A stretch of 64,000 bases of DNA from Lachnospiraceae bacterium (GCA_021201665.1 JAJQEO010000115.1:28554-92553); one strand, 5' to 3'; shown: positions 34,951 to 44,255, counted from the first letter of the stretch. A program made the numbers and translations. Notes: generated from the sequence alone by a model not told the origin.

Positions 34951-35062
34951 GGGAAAAGCCCATTTAAAATCGCTTCGCGATGGGGATTATCCCGCACGAA
35001 GTGTGGGATGCCCTCGCCCCACAATCGAAAATTGGGGGCATAACCCGGCGAGGGCTTTTCCC
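34951..35062. repeat. R1 element with terminal inverted repeats, MITE-like
   Basis: GGGAAAAGCCC (34951-34961) and GGGCTTTTCCC (35052-35062) are perfect 11-bp terminal inverted repeats. Inside are the R1 stems: TCCCGCACGAAGTGTGGGA, then GCCCTCGC...GCGAGGGC enclosing CCCACAATCGAAAATTGGGG. It is the most complete R1 copy in the window and could be a small non-autonomous element or a structured RNA. Confidence 0.7.
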
Positions 35063-35167
35063 TGTTAAATATACGTTTTCTTACGTACCTCGCAGCGAGT
35101 GCGAGGTACTGTTCTGAATAGTTAGTGCGATTACTCAAATGAAGGCATGGACTTTGGTGGCGAAAAA

Positions 35168-35932
35168 ATGTTGAATCAGTTTTCGAGGACAGAACTTCTT
35201 TTAGGAAAGGAATGCATGGAAAAGCTTTTCCATGCGAGAGTGGCGGTATTTGGAATCGGCGGGGTGGGCGGCTATACCGTGGAAGCGTTGGCGCGAAGCG
35301 GAATCGGGACACTCGATTTGATTGACGATGATAAAATCTGTCTGACAAATTTAAACCGGCAGATATTCGCGCTCCGTAACACCGTCGGTAAATATAAGGT
35401 GGATGTGGCGGAAGAACGGATTCGTCTGATCAATCCAAATGCACAGATCAATAAATATAAGACCTTTTATACGCCTGAGACTGCCGGGCAGTTTGATTTT
35501 TCACAATATGATTATGTTGTAGATGCGATCGACACCGTGACAGGAAAGCTGGAGCTCGTACAGCAGGCGGAGCGAACCGGAACGCCAATCATCAGCTGTA
35601 TGGGGGCTGGAAACAAAATGGATGCATCTGCATTTGAGGTAGCAGATATCTATGAAACAAGTATTTGTCCGCTGGCTCGGGTCATGCGGCGGGAATTGAA
35701 GAAACGCGGGATTAAAAAACTGAAAGTCGTGTATTCGAAGGAGCCGCCGATGCAGCCGATTGACGACATGGCGATCAGCTGCCGCACGCACTGTATCTGT
35801 CCGCCCGGAACCGCCCGAAAATGTACGCAACGCCGACAGGTGCCGGGCAGCAATGCTTTTGTGCCTGCCGTGGCGGGACTGATCATTGCAGGAGAAGTGG
35901 TACGGGACCTTGCATTGTCACCGCCGACATAG
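35168..35932 (+). CDS. tcdA: tRNA threonylcarbamoyladenosine dehydratase (TcdA/CsdL), ThiF/E1-like
   Basis: A 254-residue E1-like enzyme. The nucleotide-binding loop GIGGVGGYTVEALARSGIG lies near 24-42, followed by DDDKICLTNLNRQ. Substrate region DAIDTVTGKLELV and CMGAGNKMDASAF match TcdA, and it lacks the long C-terminus of MoeB. It cyclises t6A to ct6A in tRNAs using ATP. ATG 35168 has GGTGG eight bases upstream; ATG 35147 is an alternative. The C-terminal residues and stop codon lie within the first unit of a 40-bp tandem array, so the last few residues (LALSPPT) may have been altered by it. Confidence 0.9.
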   Translation: MLNQFSRTELLLGKECMEKLFHARVAVFGIGGVGGYTVEALARSGIGTLDLIDDDKICLTNLNRQIFALRNTVGKYKVDVAEERIRLINPNAQINKYKTFYTPETAGQFDFSQYDYVVDAIDTVTGKLELVQQAERTGTPIISCMGAGNKMDASAFEVADIYETSICPLARVMRRELKKRGIKKLKVVYSKEPPMQPIDDMAISCRTHCICPPGTARKCTQRRQVPGSNAFVPAVAGLIIAGEVVRDLALSPPT

Positions 35933-36163
35933 TGCACGATGCCAGCCGCACTCATTGCCGCCGCCCACATAGTGCATGATGCCAGCCGCACTCATTGCCG
36001 CCGCCGACATAGTGCACAATGCCAGCCGCAATCATCGGCGCCGCCGACATAGTGCACAATGCTTGCCGCACTCATTGCCGCCGCTGGCATAGTGTACGGT
36101 GCCTGCCGCAATCATCGGCGCCGCCGGCATAGTGTACGATGTTTGCCACAATCATTGCCGCCG
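35921..36163 (+). repeat. 40-bp tandem repeat, six copies
   Basis: Units start at 35921, 35961, 36001, 36041, 36081 and 36121, each beginning CCGCC(G)ACATAGTG or similar and containing GCCAGCCGCA. Alternating CTCATTGCCG and ATCATCGGCG endings give a higher-order pattern. The tcdA stop (35930-35932) is inside unit 1. No CRISPR-like unique spacers are present. Confidence 0.92.
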
Positions 36164-36297
36164 AAACGAGCGGACTCTCACATCGGCATCTGCCGGCATA
36201 GCGCGGAGATTTCAAATTGCCGCTTTGGTCGATGCAGAATAGACAAGTGTATTTGCGACAGCGGCCTTAATATGTGTAAGTATGGAGGATGCCTGAC

Positions 36298-36507
36298 ATG
36301 AAAAGTGTGTTGATTAAAGATACAACGAAAGAAGAAAGGGAAGCCATCATCCGGCAGTCGCTGGACTGTGGCGGCGGGTGCGAGAATTGTACCGCCTGCT
36401 GGCTGGGAGGAGGAAGTCCTTTCGAGATGTATCAGCGGTATATCGACGGTGAGATGGAAATCCGGGAGATCAATGCGGAGTATAACGCGAGATACCTGAG
36501 GGGATAA
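36298..36507 (+). CDS. Small Cys-rich conserved-type protein, unknown function
   Basis: A 69-residue protein beginning MKSVLIKDTTKEEREAIIRQ, with a Gly/Cys-rich centre (DCGGGCENCTACWLGGG) and a C-terminal half YQRYIDGEMEIREINAEYNA. I recall similar short proteins in gut Clostridia but know no named function. The CxxC-x2-C arrangement could bind metal. TATGGAGG lies ten bases upstream of ATG 36298. It precedes a sulfur-type amino-acid transporter operon with its own promoter. Confidence 0.75.
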   Translation: MKSVLIKDTTKEEREAIIRQSLDCGGGCENCTACWLGGGSPFEMYQRYIDGEMEIREINAEYNARYLRG

Positions 36508-36540
36508 AAGAGAGACGGCATCCTGGTTATAAGAAAAACT

Positions 36541-36595
36541 GATAACCAGTTATCGCTTTTTTGAAATTGACGCATATTTGGTTTGGTTGTATGAT
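36541..36595 (+). promoter_or_regulatory. Operator palindrome and promoter of amino-acid ABC transporter 1
   Basis: GATAACCAGTTATC (36541-36554) is centred 19.5 bp upstream of TTGACG (36567-36572); a 17-base spacer leads to TATGAT (36590-36595). CTGGTTAT at 36523-36530 adds an inverted half-site. The same arrangement occurs at 44199-44255 and 54370-54427. Confidence 0.7.
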
Positions 36596-36678
36596 TACCA
36601 CCATAAGAGTGTAAATCCTATTAAAATAGTAGGCAAAATAGGAATACAAGGGACAGCAATATTGTTGGGGAAGAATCT

Positions 36679-37338
36679 ATGAACTGGACAGTGATAATTG
36701 ATTATATTCCTGCATACCGTGAGGCGATGCTGCTGACTCTGCACATTGGCTGGATGGGGATTGCACTGGCGACCGTGCTGGGCCTGGTCTGTGCTTTGAT
36801 CCGGTATTATCATATTCCGGTGCTGTCGCAGATTGTGAAAATATATATTGAGGTGTTTCGAAATACGCCGCTTCTTGTACAGCTGTTTTTCCTGTATTTC
36901 GGTCTGCCAAAGATCGGTATTAAGCTTACGGCCCAATTCTGCGGAACGCTGGGGCTTGCCCTTCTGGGCGGAAGCTATATGGCAGAATCCTTTCGAAGCG
37001 GACTGGAGGCAGTGCCGCTGATCCAGTCGGAAAGCTCCTTAAGTCTGGGGCTTAGCCGCATGCAGACCTTCTGGTACATTTTACTTCCTCAGGCACTGGA
37101 GATCAGCGTACCTGCTCTTGTGGCAAACGTGATTTTCCTGCTGAAGGAGACCAGCGTTTTCAGCGCAGTCAGCCTGATGGATCTGATGTTTACCGCAAAG
37201 GATCTGATCGGCCTTTATTATAAAACGGCGGAATGCCTGTTTCTGCTGGTCGTGTTTTACCTGATCGTTCTGCTGCCGGTATCGATAGCGGGCAGTTTTC
37301 TGGAAAGGAGGCTGCGTTATGCCGGGTTTGGTGACTGA
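36679..37338 (+). CDS. Polar amino-acid ABC transporter permease
   Basis: A 219-residue HisM/GlnP family permease. About five transmembrane helices are visible; the N-terminal YIPAYREAMLLTLHIGWMGI and YIEVFRNTPLLVQLFFLYFG are family hallmarks, and the coupling loop EAA motif is SLGLSRMQTFWYILLPQALE. It forms the inner-membrane channel with the next permease, whose start overlaps this gene by 20 bases. GTTGGGGAAG precedes ATG. Substrate is inferred as cyst(e)ine or a related sulfur amino acid from neighbours and the shared operator; specificity is not proven. Confidence 0.92.
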   Translation: MNWTVIIDYIPAYREAMLLTLHIGWMGIALATVLGLVCALIRYYHIPVLSQIVKIYIEVFRNTPLLVQLFFLYFGLPKIGIKLTAQFCGTLGLALLGGSYMAESFRSGLEAVPLIQSESSLSLGLSRMQTFWYILLPQALEISVPALVANVIFLLKETSVFSAVSLMDLMFTAKDLIGLYYKTAECLFLLVVFYLIVLLPVSIAGSFLERRLRYAGFGD

Positions 37339-38008
37339 GCTGGGGATTAATGTCCTGTTCAAAGGGAAAAATATGATTCGTCTCCTGGGCGGCCTTGGAG
37401 TGGCGCTGCAGATCAGTCTGATATCCGTGCTGCTGTGTATTCCGCTTGGAATTTTGCTCGGAGTGGTGATGACATGGAAAAATCCGGTCACGAAAGCATT
37501 GAGCAGACTTTATCTGGAAATTGTGAGAATCATGCCGCAGATGGTGCTTTTGTTTCTGGTTTATTTTGGAACCACGCGCATGTTTGGGTGGAACTTATCC
37601 GGCGAGCTTTCCGCGGTCATTGTCTTTACCTTCTGGGGGACGGCTGAAATGGGGGATCTGGTGAGGGGAGCGCTTGTGAGCATCCCAAAGCACCAGTATG
37701 AGAGCAGCGCGGCGCTGGGAATGACGGAGAACCAGACCTTTCTGCATATTATTATTCCGCAGACTCTGCGCAGGCTGGTACCCCTGTCAATCAACCTGAT
37801 CACGAGGATGATCAAGACGACCAGCCTGGTCATGATGATCGGAGTCGTTGAGGTATTAAAGGTGGCACAGCAGATCATTGAGGCGAACCGGATGTCTTCG
37901 CCAAACGCCGCATTTGGAATTTATGGGACGGTATTTTTCCTGTATTTTATCATCTGCTGGCCGATCAGTCTGTTTGCGGGATATCTGGAGAAACGGTGGG
38001 GAGTCTGA
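37319..38008 (+). CDS. Polar amino-acid ABC transporter permease
   Basis: A 229-residue permease of the same HisM family. [20 protein letters not shown] is the counterpart of the conserved FRGTP region, with Ile-Met-Pro in place of the usual Thr-Pro. The EAA loop is [20 protein letters not shown]. It starts within the preceding permease gene with GGAGG upstream and ends two bases before the ATPase gene, so the four-gene operon is tightly coupled. Confidence 0.92.
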   Translation: MPGLVTELGINVLFKGKNMIRLLGGLGVALQISLISVLLCIPLGILLGVVMTWKNPVTKALSRLYLEIVRIMPQMVLLFLVYFGTTRMFGWNLSGELSAVIVFTFWGTAEMGDLVRGALVSIPKHQYESSAALGMTENQTFLHIIIPQTLRRLVPLSINLITRMIKTTSLVMMIGVVEVLKVAQQIIEANRMSSPNAAFGIYGTVFFLYFIICWPISLFAGYLEKRWGV

Positions 38009-38009
38009 C

Positions 38010-38786
38010 ATGGAAGAGTTGCTGAAGCTGGAACATGTGACAAAAGCATATGGTGAAAATGTGGTCTTGAATGATCTTTCTCTGACCGTTCACCAGGGCG
38101 AGGTGCTTGTCATTGTCGGTCCCTCCGGGTGCGGAAAAAGTACTTTGCTCCGATGTATGAATGCGCTCGAGCCGATTCAGTCCGGTAAAATATTGCTGGA
38201 TGACGAAGCGGTGGATGGCAGAGCGTCGAATGTGACAAAAATCCGTCAGAGGATAGGAATGGTCTTCCAGAGCTATGATCTCTTTCCGCATAAAACCATT
38301 CTGGAAAATATTATTTTAGCACCAATGCTGGTGCAGAAGCGGAAAAAGAGGGAAGTGACCGAAGAGGCGGAAAAGCTGCTTGACCGCGTCGGCCTGCTGG
38401 AAAAGAGAAACAATTATCCGCGGGAGCTTTCCGGGGGACAGAAGCAGCGGACGGCGATTGTCCGGGCGCTCTGTATGCATCCGGAGCTGATTCTTTTTGA
38501 CGAGGTGACGGCGGCGCTTGATCCGGAGATGGTGCGGGAGGTGCTCGACGTCATGCTGGAGCTGGCTGAAAGCGGAAGCACCATGGTCATTGTGACGCAT
38601 GAGATGCAGTTCGCAAAAGCGGTGGCGGATCGGGTGATTTTTCTGGAGCATGGTGAAATTGTGGAAGAAGGGACGGCGGAAGAGTTTTTCGAGTACCCGA
38701 AGACTGAGCGCGCCAAAAGCTTTTTAAACACCTTCGTATTTGACAGCCCCAAAAAGAAAACATCCCGGGAGCCTGCGACAGAATGA
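38010..38786 (+). CDS. Polar amino-acid ABC transporter ATP-binding protein (GlnQ family)
   Basis: A 258-residue ATPase: Walker [11 protein letters not shown]-loop [18 protein letters not shown], signature [15 protein letters not shown], Walker [16 protein letters not shown] (the usual Pro after Glu is Val), and H-loop [10 protein letters not shown]. It drives uptake by the two upstream permeases. ATG 38010 follows the permease stop by one base, with GGTGGGGAG upstream; the open frame back to 37878 is out of place. Confidence 0.94.
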   Translation: MEELLKLEHVTKAYGENVVLNDLSLTVHQGEVLVIVGPSGCGKSTLLRCMNALEPIQSGKILLDDEAVDGRASNVTKIRQRIGMVFQSYDLFPHKTILENIILAPMLVQKRKKREVTEEAEKLLDRVGLLEKRNNYPRELSGGQKQRTAIVRALCMHPELILFDEVTAALDPEMVREVLDVMLELAESGSTMVIVTHEMQFAKAVADRVIFLEHGEIVEEGTAEEFFEYPKTERAKSFLNTFVFDSPKKKTSREPATE

Positions 38787-38936
38787 ATATACACAGCGCG
38801 CCTGACATTCGTTTTCAGGCTGCACCAGAACACGTTTCACAACAGGATAGCAAAACGGAGAGATTCGTTTTCTATAAAGGATGCATACAGACGCATGAGG
38901 AAATGCGGATTTGCGTCTGGCGCAAAACAAGTTTAC

Positions 38937-39008
38937 TATCATATGATTCGAGTGACAAAAGGGGATGATACTACGGATTGCTCCTTGTGTCCCTTGTATC
39001 ATCATATG
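38937..39008 (+). repeat. Dispersed hairpin repeat (family R4)
   Basis: CATATGAT (38940-38947) pairs with ATCATATG (39001-39008), and inner GATAC/GTATC also pair. The segment ATGATTCGAGTGACAAAAGG through CTACGGATTGCTCC is nearly the reverse complement of 60769-60812. Confidence 0.75.
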
Positions 39009-39036
39009 GCGAAAGCCGGAAAGTGAGGAGTTTATT

Positions 39037-39924
39037 ATGAGAAGAAAAACAGGAAAACTGGCAGTGGCATTGATTATGACGGCAGCACTGGCTGCAGGCT
39101 CCATGACAGCGCTTGCAGACGACGACGCGATTTACCGCACACTGGAGGAAATTCAGGAGAGCGGTACGGTGAAAATCGGAGTATTTTCCGATAAGAATCC
39201 TTTCGGCTATGTGGATGAAAATGGTGAGTATCAGGGCTACGATGTTTACTTTGCTGAGCGGATTGCGGAGGATCTGGGTGTGGAAGTGGAATATGTTTCC
39301 ACAGAGGCCGCAAGCCGGATTGAGTATCTTCAGACTGGTAAGGTAGACATTATCCTTGCAAATTTTACTGTGACAGAAGAACGCGCGGAGGAAGTAGATT
39401 TTGCTCTGCCTTATATGAACGTGGCTCTGGGGGTTGTGTCACCGGATTCCAACGTAATTACAGATCTGGACGACCTGGGTGAGGACGATGCGGTAATCGT
39501 TATTTCCGGCACGACGGCTGAGACCTATCTGACAGAGAATTATCCGGACATTACGCTTCAGAAATATGATACCTATGTGGCAGCTAAGGAAGCATTGGAA
39601 AATGGAAACGGTGTGGCATGGGCAAACGACAATACTGAGGTAATCGCGTTTGCAAACCAGAACGAAGGCTACACGGTTGGGATTCCTTCACTCGGAAGTC
39701 AGGATACGATAGCTCCGGCTGTGTCAAAAGGAAATACGACTCTGCTTGACTGGCTGAATGAGGAGATCGTAGCCCTTGGAGAGGAAGAATTCTTCCATGC
39801 GGATTATGAGGCAACCCTGCTGGAGACCTACGGCAGCGATTATGAGGAAGAGCTTGTAGTAGAAGGCGGAGTTGTGGCTACAGAAGAGGACAGCGAAGCG
39901 GAGACGGAGTCCGAGACAGAATAA
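39037..39924 (+). CDS. Amino-acid ABC transporter substrate-binding protein
   Basis: A 295-residue family 3 binding protein. The signal peptide MRRKTGKLAVALIMTAALAA ends TALA-DDD; no lipobox Cys is present. The mature part begins with IYRTLEEIQESGTVKIGVFS and shows the usual KNPFGYVDENGEYQGYDVYF and EERAEEVDFALPYM motifs. The C-terminal 20 residues are an acidic Glu/Ser/Thr tail (EEDSEAETESETE). It delivers substrate to the adjacent permeases. GTGAGGAG precedes ATG 39037. An R4 hairpin lies between the ATPase gene and this one and may raise binding-protein expression. Confidence 0.92.
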   Translation: MRRKTGKLAVALIMTAALAAGSMTALADDDAIYRTLEEIQESGTVKIGVFSDKNPFGYVDENGEYQGYDVYFAERIAEDLGVEVEYVSTEAASRIEYLQTGKVDIILANFTVTEERAEEVDFALPYMNVALGVVSPDSNVITDLDDLGEDDAVIVISGTTAETYLTENYPDITLQKYDTYVAAKEALENGNGVAWANDNTEVIAFANQNEGYTVGIPSLGSQDTIAPAVSKGNTTLLDWLNEEIVALGEEEFFHADYEATLLETYGSDYEEELVVEGGVVATEEDSEAETESETE

Positions 39925-39959
39925 TCAGCAGAGAAACAGCTTATTTTTATAAATTTTCG

Positions 39960-39992
39960 CGAAAAGAAACGGTGAAATGCCGTTTCTTTTCG
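39960..39992 (+). terminator. Terminator after amino-acid transporter operon 1
   Basis: CGAAAAGAAACGG (39960-39972) pairs perfectly with CCGTTTCTTTTCG (39980-39992). The internal T-rich arm serves as a partial U-tract; the stem is bidirectional in form. Confidence 0.75.
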
Positions 39993-40098
39993 TAAAAACA
40001 GAAATGAAAAGGTTTTGTAGCTTTTGCTTATACTTGTTGTATGGAAATGCTGATAAATGCCATCACGGCTGTGAAAAACTGCAGGAGGAGCAGCATAA

Positions 40099-41259
40099 AT
40101 GGAAAGAGGCTTTGAAACAAAATGTATTTATGGGGACGGCGCGAAATTTGAAGGGGAACAGACCGGCTCTGTCAGCTTCCCCATCTATCAGACAGCCACC
40201 TTCGCCCACCCGGCGGTAGGGCAGAGTACAGGCTATGACTACAGCCGCATGCAAAATCCCACCCGGCAGCAGCTGGAGCAGGTGGTTGCCTCCCTGGAGG
40301 GCGGCGTGGACGCCCTGGCTTTTTCCAGCGGCATGGCGGCCATGTCTGCGCTGATGGAGCTGTTCCATCCGGGGGATCACATCATCACGGACAGCGATCT
40401 GTACGGGGGGAGCATCCGTCTGTTCCGTTCGATCAGCCGGAAGAACGGCATCTTGTTCAGCCATATTGACTGTGCCGAGGAAGATGTGGAGCCTTATATC
40501 CAGGAGAATACCCGGGCTATTTTGATTGAAACGCCCACCAATCCCATGATGAATGTGATAGATATCCGCAGTATGGCGGAGGCAGCCAGACGGCATGGGT
40601 TACTGCTGATCGTGGATAATACGTTTCTGTCCCCCTATTTTCAGAAGCCGCTGACTCTGGGGGCGGACATTGTACTCCACAGCGGGACAAAATTTCTGGG
40701 CGGGCACAACGACACCCTGGCAGGCTTTCTGGTGACATCCTCATCGGAGGTGTCCGAACAGCTCCGCTTTATCTTTAAGACGGTGGGCTCCGGGCTCTCG
40801 CCTTTTGACAGCTGGCTGATTCTACGAGGCATTAAGACCCTTCCTGTCCGCATGGAACGGGCCCAGGAGAACGCCAAGGCGATCGTTGACTTCCTGTCAT
40901 CAGAAAGCCGGGTGCGGAAAGTCTGTTACCCCGGCATCCCGGGTACACGAGCCTATGAGATCTGTCGGCGGCAGGCCAGCGGCTTCGGCAGTATGATTAC
41001 ATTCGAGGTGGAGAGCCGGGAGCTTGCGCTTCACCTTCTGAAAAGCACCAGGATGATTCCATTTGCCGAAAGTCTGGGCGGAGTGGAGACGCTGCTGACC
41101 TATCCGTCCACACAGACTCATGCCGACGTGCCTGTGGAGGTACAGCAGAGAAATGGCATCACGGACCGGGTGCTGCGTCTGTCTGTGGGTATTGAGACAA
41201 AAGAAGATCTGATCCGGGATTTAACACAGGCGATGGATTCTTTTGAAGCACCGGCCTGA
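40099..41259 (+). CDS. PLP-dependent trans-sulfuration enzyme (cystathionine/methionine gamma-lyase type)
   Basis: A 386-residue Cys/Met-metabolism enzyme. The N-terminal YQTATFAHPAVGQSTGYDYS (active-site Tyr of the neighbouring subunit), SSGMAAMSALMELFHPGDHI, IETPTNPMMNVIDI and PLP Lys198 in HSGTKFLGGHND are clear. It makes or breaks C-S bonds of cystathionine, homocysteine or methionine; synthase versus lyase cannot be settled. GCAGGAGGAG precedes ATG. It heads a run of MalY-like lyase and glutamate-cysteine ligase genes, suggesting a role in generating or recycling cysteine and homocysteine. Confidence 0.93.
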   Translation: MERGFETKCIYGDGAKFEGEQTGSVSFPIYQTATFAHPAVGQSTGYDYSRMQNPTRQQLEQVVASLEGGVDALAFSSGMAAMSALMELFHPGDHIITDSDLYGGSIRLFRSISRKNGILFSHIDCAEEDVEPYIQENTRAILIETPTNPMMNVIDIRSMAEAARRHGLLLIVDNTFLSPYFQKPLTLGADIVLHSGTKFLGGHNDTLAGFLVTSSSEVSEQLRFIFKTVGSGLSPFDSWLILRGIKTLPVRMERAQENAKAIVDFLSSESRVRKVCYPGIPGTRAYEICRRQASGFGSMITFEVESRELALHLLKSTRMIPFAESLGGVETLLTYPSTQTHADVPVEVQQRNGITDRVLRLSVGIETKEDLIRDLTQAMDSFEAPA

Positions 41260-41448
41260 GTGCAGAATGTTTGCAGGACATGACCATGTAAATATACCGC
41301 AAAATCATGTGGACAGAGTACAGAATCATGCGGATATCGCACAGAATGTGCGGGTATGGGATAAATCCAAACCTACAGTTGATAAACTGTGCAGATGAAA
41401 GACAAAATTATGTATACAGAGAAAAACCACGCGGGCGAAGGAGAAAAC

Positions 41449-42666
41449 ATGCAGCGAGAGCGTAATTTGGATTTTGACAGAGTGGTCGACCGGCATCAGA
41501 CAGACTGTCTGAAATACGATTTTGCGGTGCGCCGGGGGAAACCCAAGGATGTGCTGCCTTTGTGGGTGGCAGATATGGACTTTCCTACCTCCAGCTATGT
41601 GCTGGATGCCCTTCAGGAAAGGGTGGCTCACGGCATTTTCGGCTATACTGAGAGCGGAGAGAGTTATTTTGAAGCGGCAGCGGAGTGGATGGAGCGCAGG
41701 CACGGCTGGCAGGTGAAGCCGGAGTGGCTGGTCAAAACGCCGGGCGTGGTTTTCGGGCTGGCGATGGCGGTGAAAGCATTTACGGACGAAGGGGACAGTG
41801 TCCTCATCCAGCAGCCGGTGTATTACCCCTTCACGGAGGTCGTTGCGGACAATGACCGGCGCGTGGTCAGCAGCGATCTTGTACTGGGAGCAGATGGCCG
41901 CTATCACATTGACTTTGAGGATTTCGAAAAAAAGATTGTGGAGAATCATGTGAAGCTGTTTCTTCTGTGCAGTCCTCATAACCCGGTAGGCCGGGTATGG
42001 CGGCGCGAGGAGCTGCTGCGCATAGGGGAGCTGTGCCTGAAACACGGGATTCTGGTGGTCAGCGATGAAATCCATCAGGATTTCGTCTTTGGCAAGAACC
42101 GTCACCTGGTATTCGCCAGCCTGAAGCCGGAATTTGAAGCGATTTCCATCACCTGTACCTCCCCGGCCAAGACCTTCAACCTGGCCGGCCTGCAGGTGTC
42201 CAATCTGTTTATCCCGGATCCTGCTTTGCGCAGAAAATTCCGCAGGCAGATTGCCGCCGCCGGCTACAGTCAGCTCAACGCCATGGGCCTGACCGCAGGC
42301 GAGGCGGCTTACCGATACGGGGAGACCTGGTACAAGGGGGTTCTGGCTTATATTGAACAAAATATTGCGTACCTGAAAACGTATCTGGACAGGGAGCTGC
42401 CGGAAATACGCATGACAGAGCCGGAAGGGACCTATCTGGTGTGGCTGGATTTTCGCGCGCTGGGGCTGACCGGCCCGGAGCTGGAGCGGTTGGTCGTTTA
42501 TAAAGCCCGGCTCTGGCTGGATAGCGGAAGTATTTTCGGTCCGGCAGGAGAAGGCTTTCAGCGGATAAACGTGGCCTGTCCCCGGGCTACGCTGGAGCAG
42601 GCACTGGAGCAGCTGAAACGAGCTGTTTTAGAAGTGCATGATGTGAAAAGCAGATCGGAGCGATGA
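41449..42666 (+). CDS. MalY/PatB-type C-S beta-lyase (cystathionine beta-lyase)
   Basis: A 405-residue fold-type I aminotransferase-like enzyme: LWVADMDFPTSSYVLDALQE near the N-terminus, HNPVGRVWRREELLRIGELC, SDEIHQDFVF and PLP Lys in CTSPAKTFNLAGLQ. MalY/PatB enzymes cleave cystathionine or cysteine conjugates to thiol, pyruvate and ammonia. ATG 41449 is chosen because GAAGGAG lies eight bases upstream; an ORF extension to 41389 lacks one. It lies between the gamma-lyase-type gene and gshA, fitting a sulfur amino-acid operon. Confidence 0.93.
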   Translation: MQRERNLDFDRVVDRHQTDCLKYDFAVRRGKPKDVLPLWVADMDFPTSSYVLDALQERVAHGIFGYTESGESYFEAAAEWMERRHGWQVKPEWLVKTPGVVFGLAMAVKAFTDEGDSVLIQQPVYYPFTEVVADNDRRVVSSDLVLGADGRYHIDFEDFEKKIVENHVKLFLLCSPHNPVGRVWRREELLRIGELCLKHGILVVSDEIHQDFVFGKNRHLVFASLKPEFEAISITCTSPAKTFNLAGLQVSNLFIPDPALRRKFRRQIAAAGYSQLNAMGLTAGEAAYRYGETWYKGVLAYIEQNIAYLKTYLDRELPEIRMTEPEGTYLVWLDFRALGLTGPELERLVVYKARLWLDSGSIFGPAGEGFQRINVACPRATLEQALEQLKRAVLEVHDVKSRSER

Positions 42667-42688
42667 TATATATTTCTGGTTTGAGAGA

Positions 42689-42707
42689 GGATGCCACCCG
42701 GCGAGGG
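42689..42707 (+). repeat. R1 fragment before gshA
   Basis: GGATGCCACCCGGCGAGGG, identical to 16117-16135, followed by GCATAACCTGGCGA. No other feature between the lyase and gshA genes. Confidence 0.6.
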
Positions 42708-42805
42708 GCATAACCTGGCGAAAGTGCGACATGTAAGTGTGAAATTTCACTGGCGGGCGGGTGAAATCCGCCGCAGATATAAGGAAAGTCTGAGGTAAAA
42801 GATAT

Positions 42806-44098
42806 ATGCTGCAGATTGACTCATCGGAATTAAAGAAACTATTATTGTCCGGAAACATCGGACTGGAAAAGGAAGGCTTACGCATAGATGAGCAGGGCTT
42901 CCTCTCACACAGCCCGCATCCGTTTCCGGATGATCCCTATATTGTCCGTGATTTTTGCGAAAACCAGACGGAGATCAATACATCCGTGCAGCCGGGAGTG
43001 CGTCCGGCGCTGGAGGAGCTGGCGGAGCACACGAAACGAATCCAGCGCACCCTGGCGCAGCTTTCGCCCCATGAATACCTCTGGCCATTTTCGAATCCGC
43101 CGTATATCCGCAGCGAAGAGGATATTCCGATTGCACAATTTGGCGGACGAAAGACAGGGAAGACAACCTACCGGAAATATCTGTCAGAACGGTACGGCCG
43201 CTACAAGATGACCTTCTGCGGGATTCATTTTAATTATTCCTTCAATGACGAGCTACTGCGGGCTGATTTTGCACGCAGCGGGAAAGAAAGCTTTATCGAA
43301 TATAAAAATGAATTATATTTGACGCTGGCAAGACGTGTTGCCGCTTATGGCTGGATCCTGACAGCGGTGACTGCGGCCAGCCCTTTGCTGGACTGCTCTT
43401 ATGTGGAGAAAGGCCGGTACGACCGTGACGTGTTTCAGGGACTGGCCTCGGTGCGCTGCAGCGAACTGGGCTACTGGAATGCTTTTACGCCGGTATTTGA
43501 TTATAGCAGCATGCACGCTTATGTGGAAAGCTTTCGTTTCTATGTGCAGCACAAGTGGATACTGGCGCCCACGGAATTATATTATCCGGTGCGCCTGAAG
43601 CCTGCCGGGCCGAACCGTCTGGAATCGCTGGAAGCAAACGGAGTCAACCGCATTGAACTGCGAATGTTTGACCTGAATCCGTTTGTGCCCGCCGGTCTGG
43701 AAGAGAAGGATGCCGCATTCGCCGAACTGCTTCTCTGCTGGCTGGCCTCGACGCCGGATGAACCCTTTTCAGACCGCGACCAGGTGCAGGCGGTGCAGAA
43801 TTATAAGAACGCGGCGCATTACGACCTGAAAACCGTTAGCATCACCGTGCCAAATGGAGAGTTTTACTCGGTGGCGCATGCCGCGCGCAACGTGATCGGA
43901 TTTATGAGAGATTTTTACCGGGATTATCCGGAAGAGGTGCAGGAAATCCTTGATTTTGAAGACGATAAATTTGTCAATCCGGAAAACCGGTATGCATGGA
44001 AGGTCCGCAGGGAATTTGAGGATGGCTTTGTGAAAAAAGGTCTGGAGCTGGCCAGACGGAGGCAGGAGGAAAGCGAAGAAGAACTGACTTCCCAGTAG
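42806..44098 (+). CDS. gshA: Glutamate-cysteine ligase
   Basis: A 430-residue ligase. The start GLEKEGLRIDEQGFLSHSPH and the acidic metal-binding glutamates there, CENQTEINTSV, FCGIHFNYSF and NRIELRMFDLNPF are typical of the bacterial GshA / GshF N-terminal domain. It joins glutamate gamma-carboxyl to cysteine. The ATP-grasp glutathione synthetase domain of GshF is absent and no gshB is nearby, so the product here would be gamma-glutamylcysteine unless gshB is elsewhere. The last 30 residues are a charged Arg/Glu tail. TGAGG lies about ten bases upstream. A leader region with its own promoter follows. Confidence 0.92.
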   Translation: MLQIDSSELKKLLLSGNIGLEKEGLRIDEQGFLSHSPHPFPDDPYIVRDFCENQTEINTSVQPGVRPALEELAEHTKRIQRTLAQLSPHEYLWPFSNPPYIRSEEDIPIAQFGGRKTGKTTYRKYLSERYGRYKMTFCGIHFNYSFNDELLRADFARSGKESFIEYKNELYLTLARRVAAYGWILTAVTAASPLLDCSYVEKGRYDRDVFQGLASVRCSELGYWNAFTPVFDYSSMHAYVESFRFYVQHKWILAPTELYYPVRLKPAGPNRLESLEANGVNRIELRMFDLNPFVPAGLEEKDAAFAELLLCWLASTPDEPFSDRDQVQAVQNYKNAAHYDLKTVSITVPNGEFYSVAHAARNVIGFMRDFYRDYPEEVQEILDFEDDKFVNPENRYAWKVRREFEDGFVKKGLELARRRQEESEEELTSQ

Positions 44099-44198
44099 CT
44101 GTAAAACGGTGCGGCCTGCACCATCTGTATATTGCACTGATGGACATAAAGGTATGACATTTTACGCGCACCTGCCGAAGCCTGTGCTATCGGAAAAA

Positions 44199-44255
44199 CC
44201 GATAACCAGTTATCGGAATAACCGGGTTGACGAGAGGTGCTTTTTCGTGTATGAT
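44199..44255 (+). promoter_or_regulatory. Operator palindrome and promoter of amino-acid ABC transporter 2
   Basis: CCGATAACCAGTTATCGG (44199-44216), centred 19.5 bp upstream of TTGACG (44227-44232), 17-base spacer, TATGAT (44250-44255). An additional TATCGG half-site lies at 44188-44193. TATGATTAC (44250-44258) can also pair with GTAATCATA (44279-44287) in the transcript. Confidence 0.72.

Noticed and set aside
35921..36163. Possible CRISPR array
   Set aside because: The 40-bp units are contiguous, with no unique spacers, and there are no cas genes in the window.
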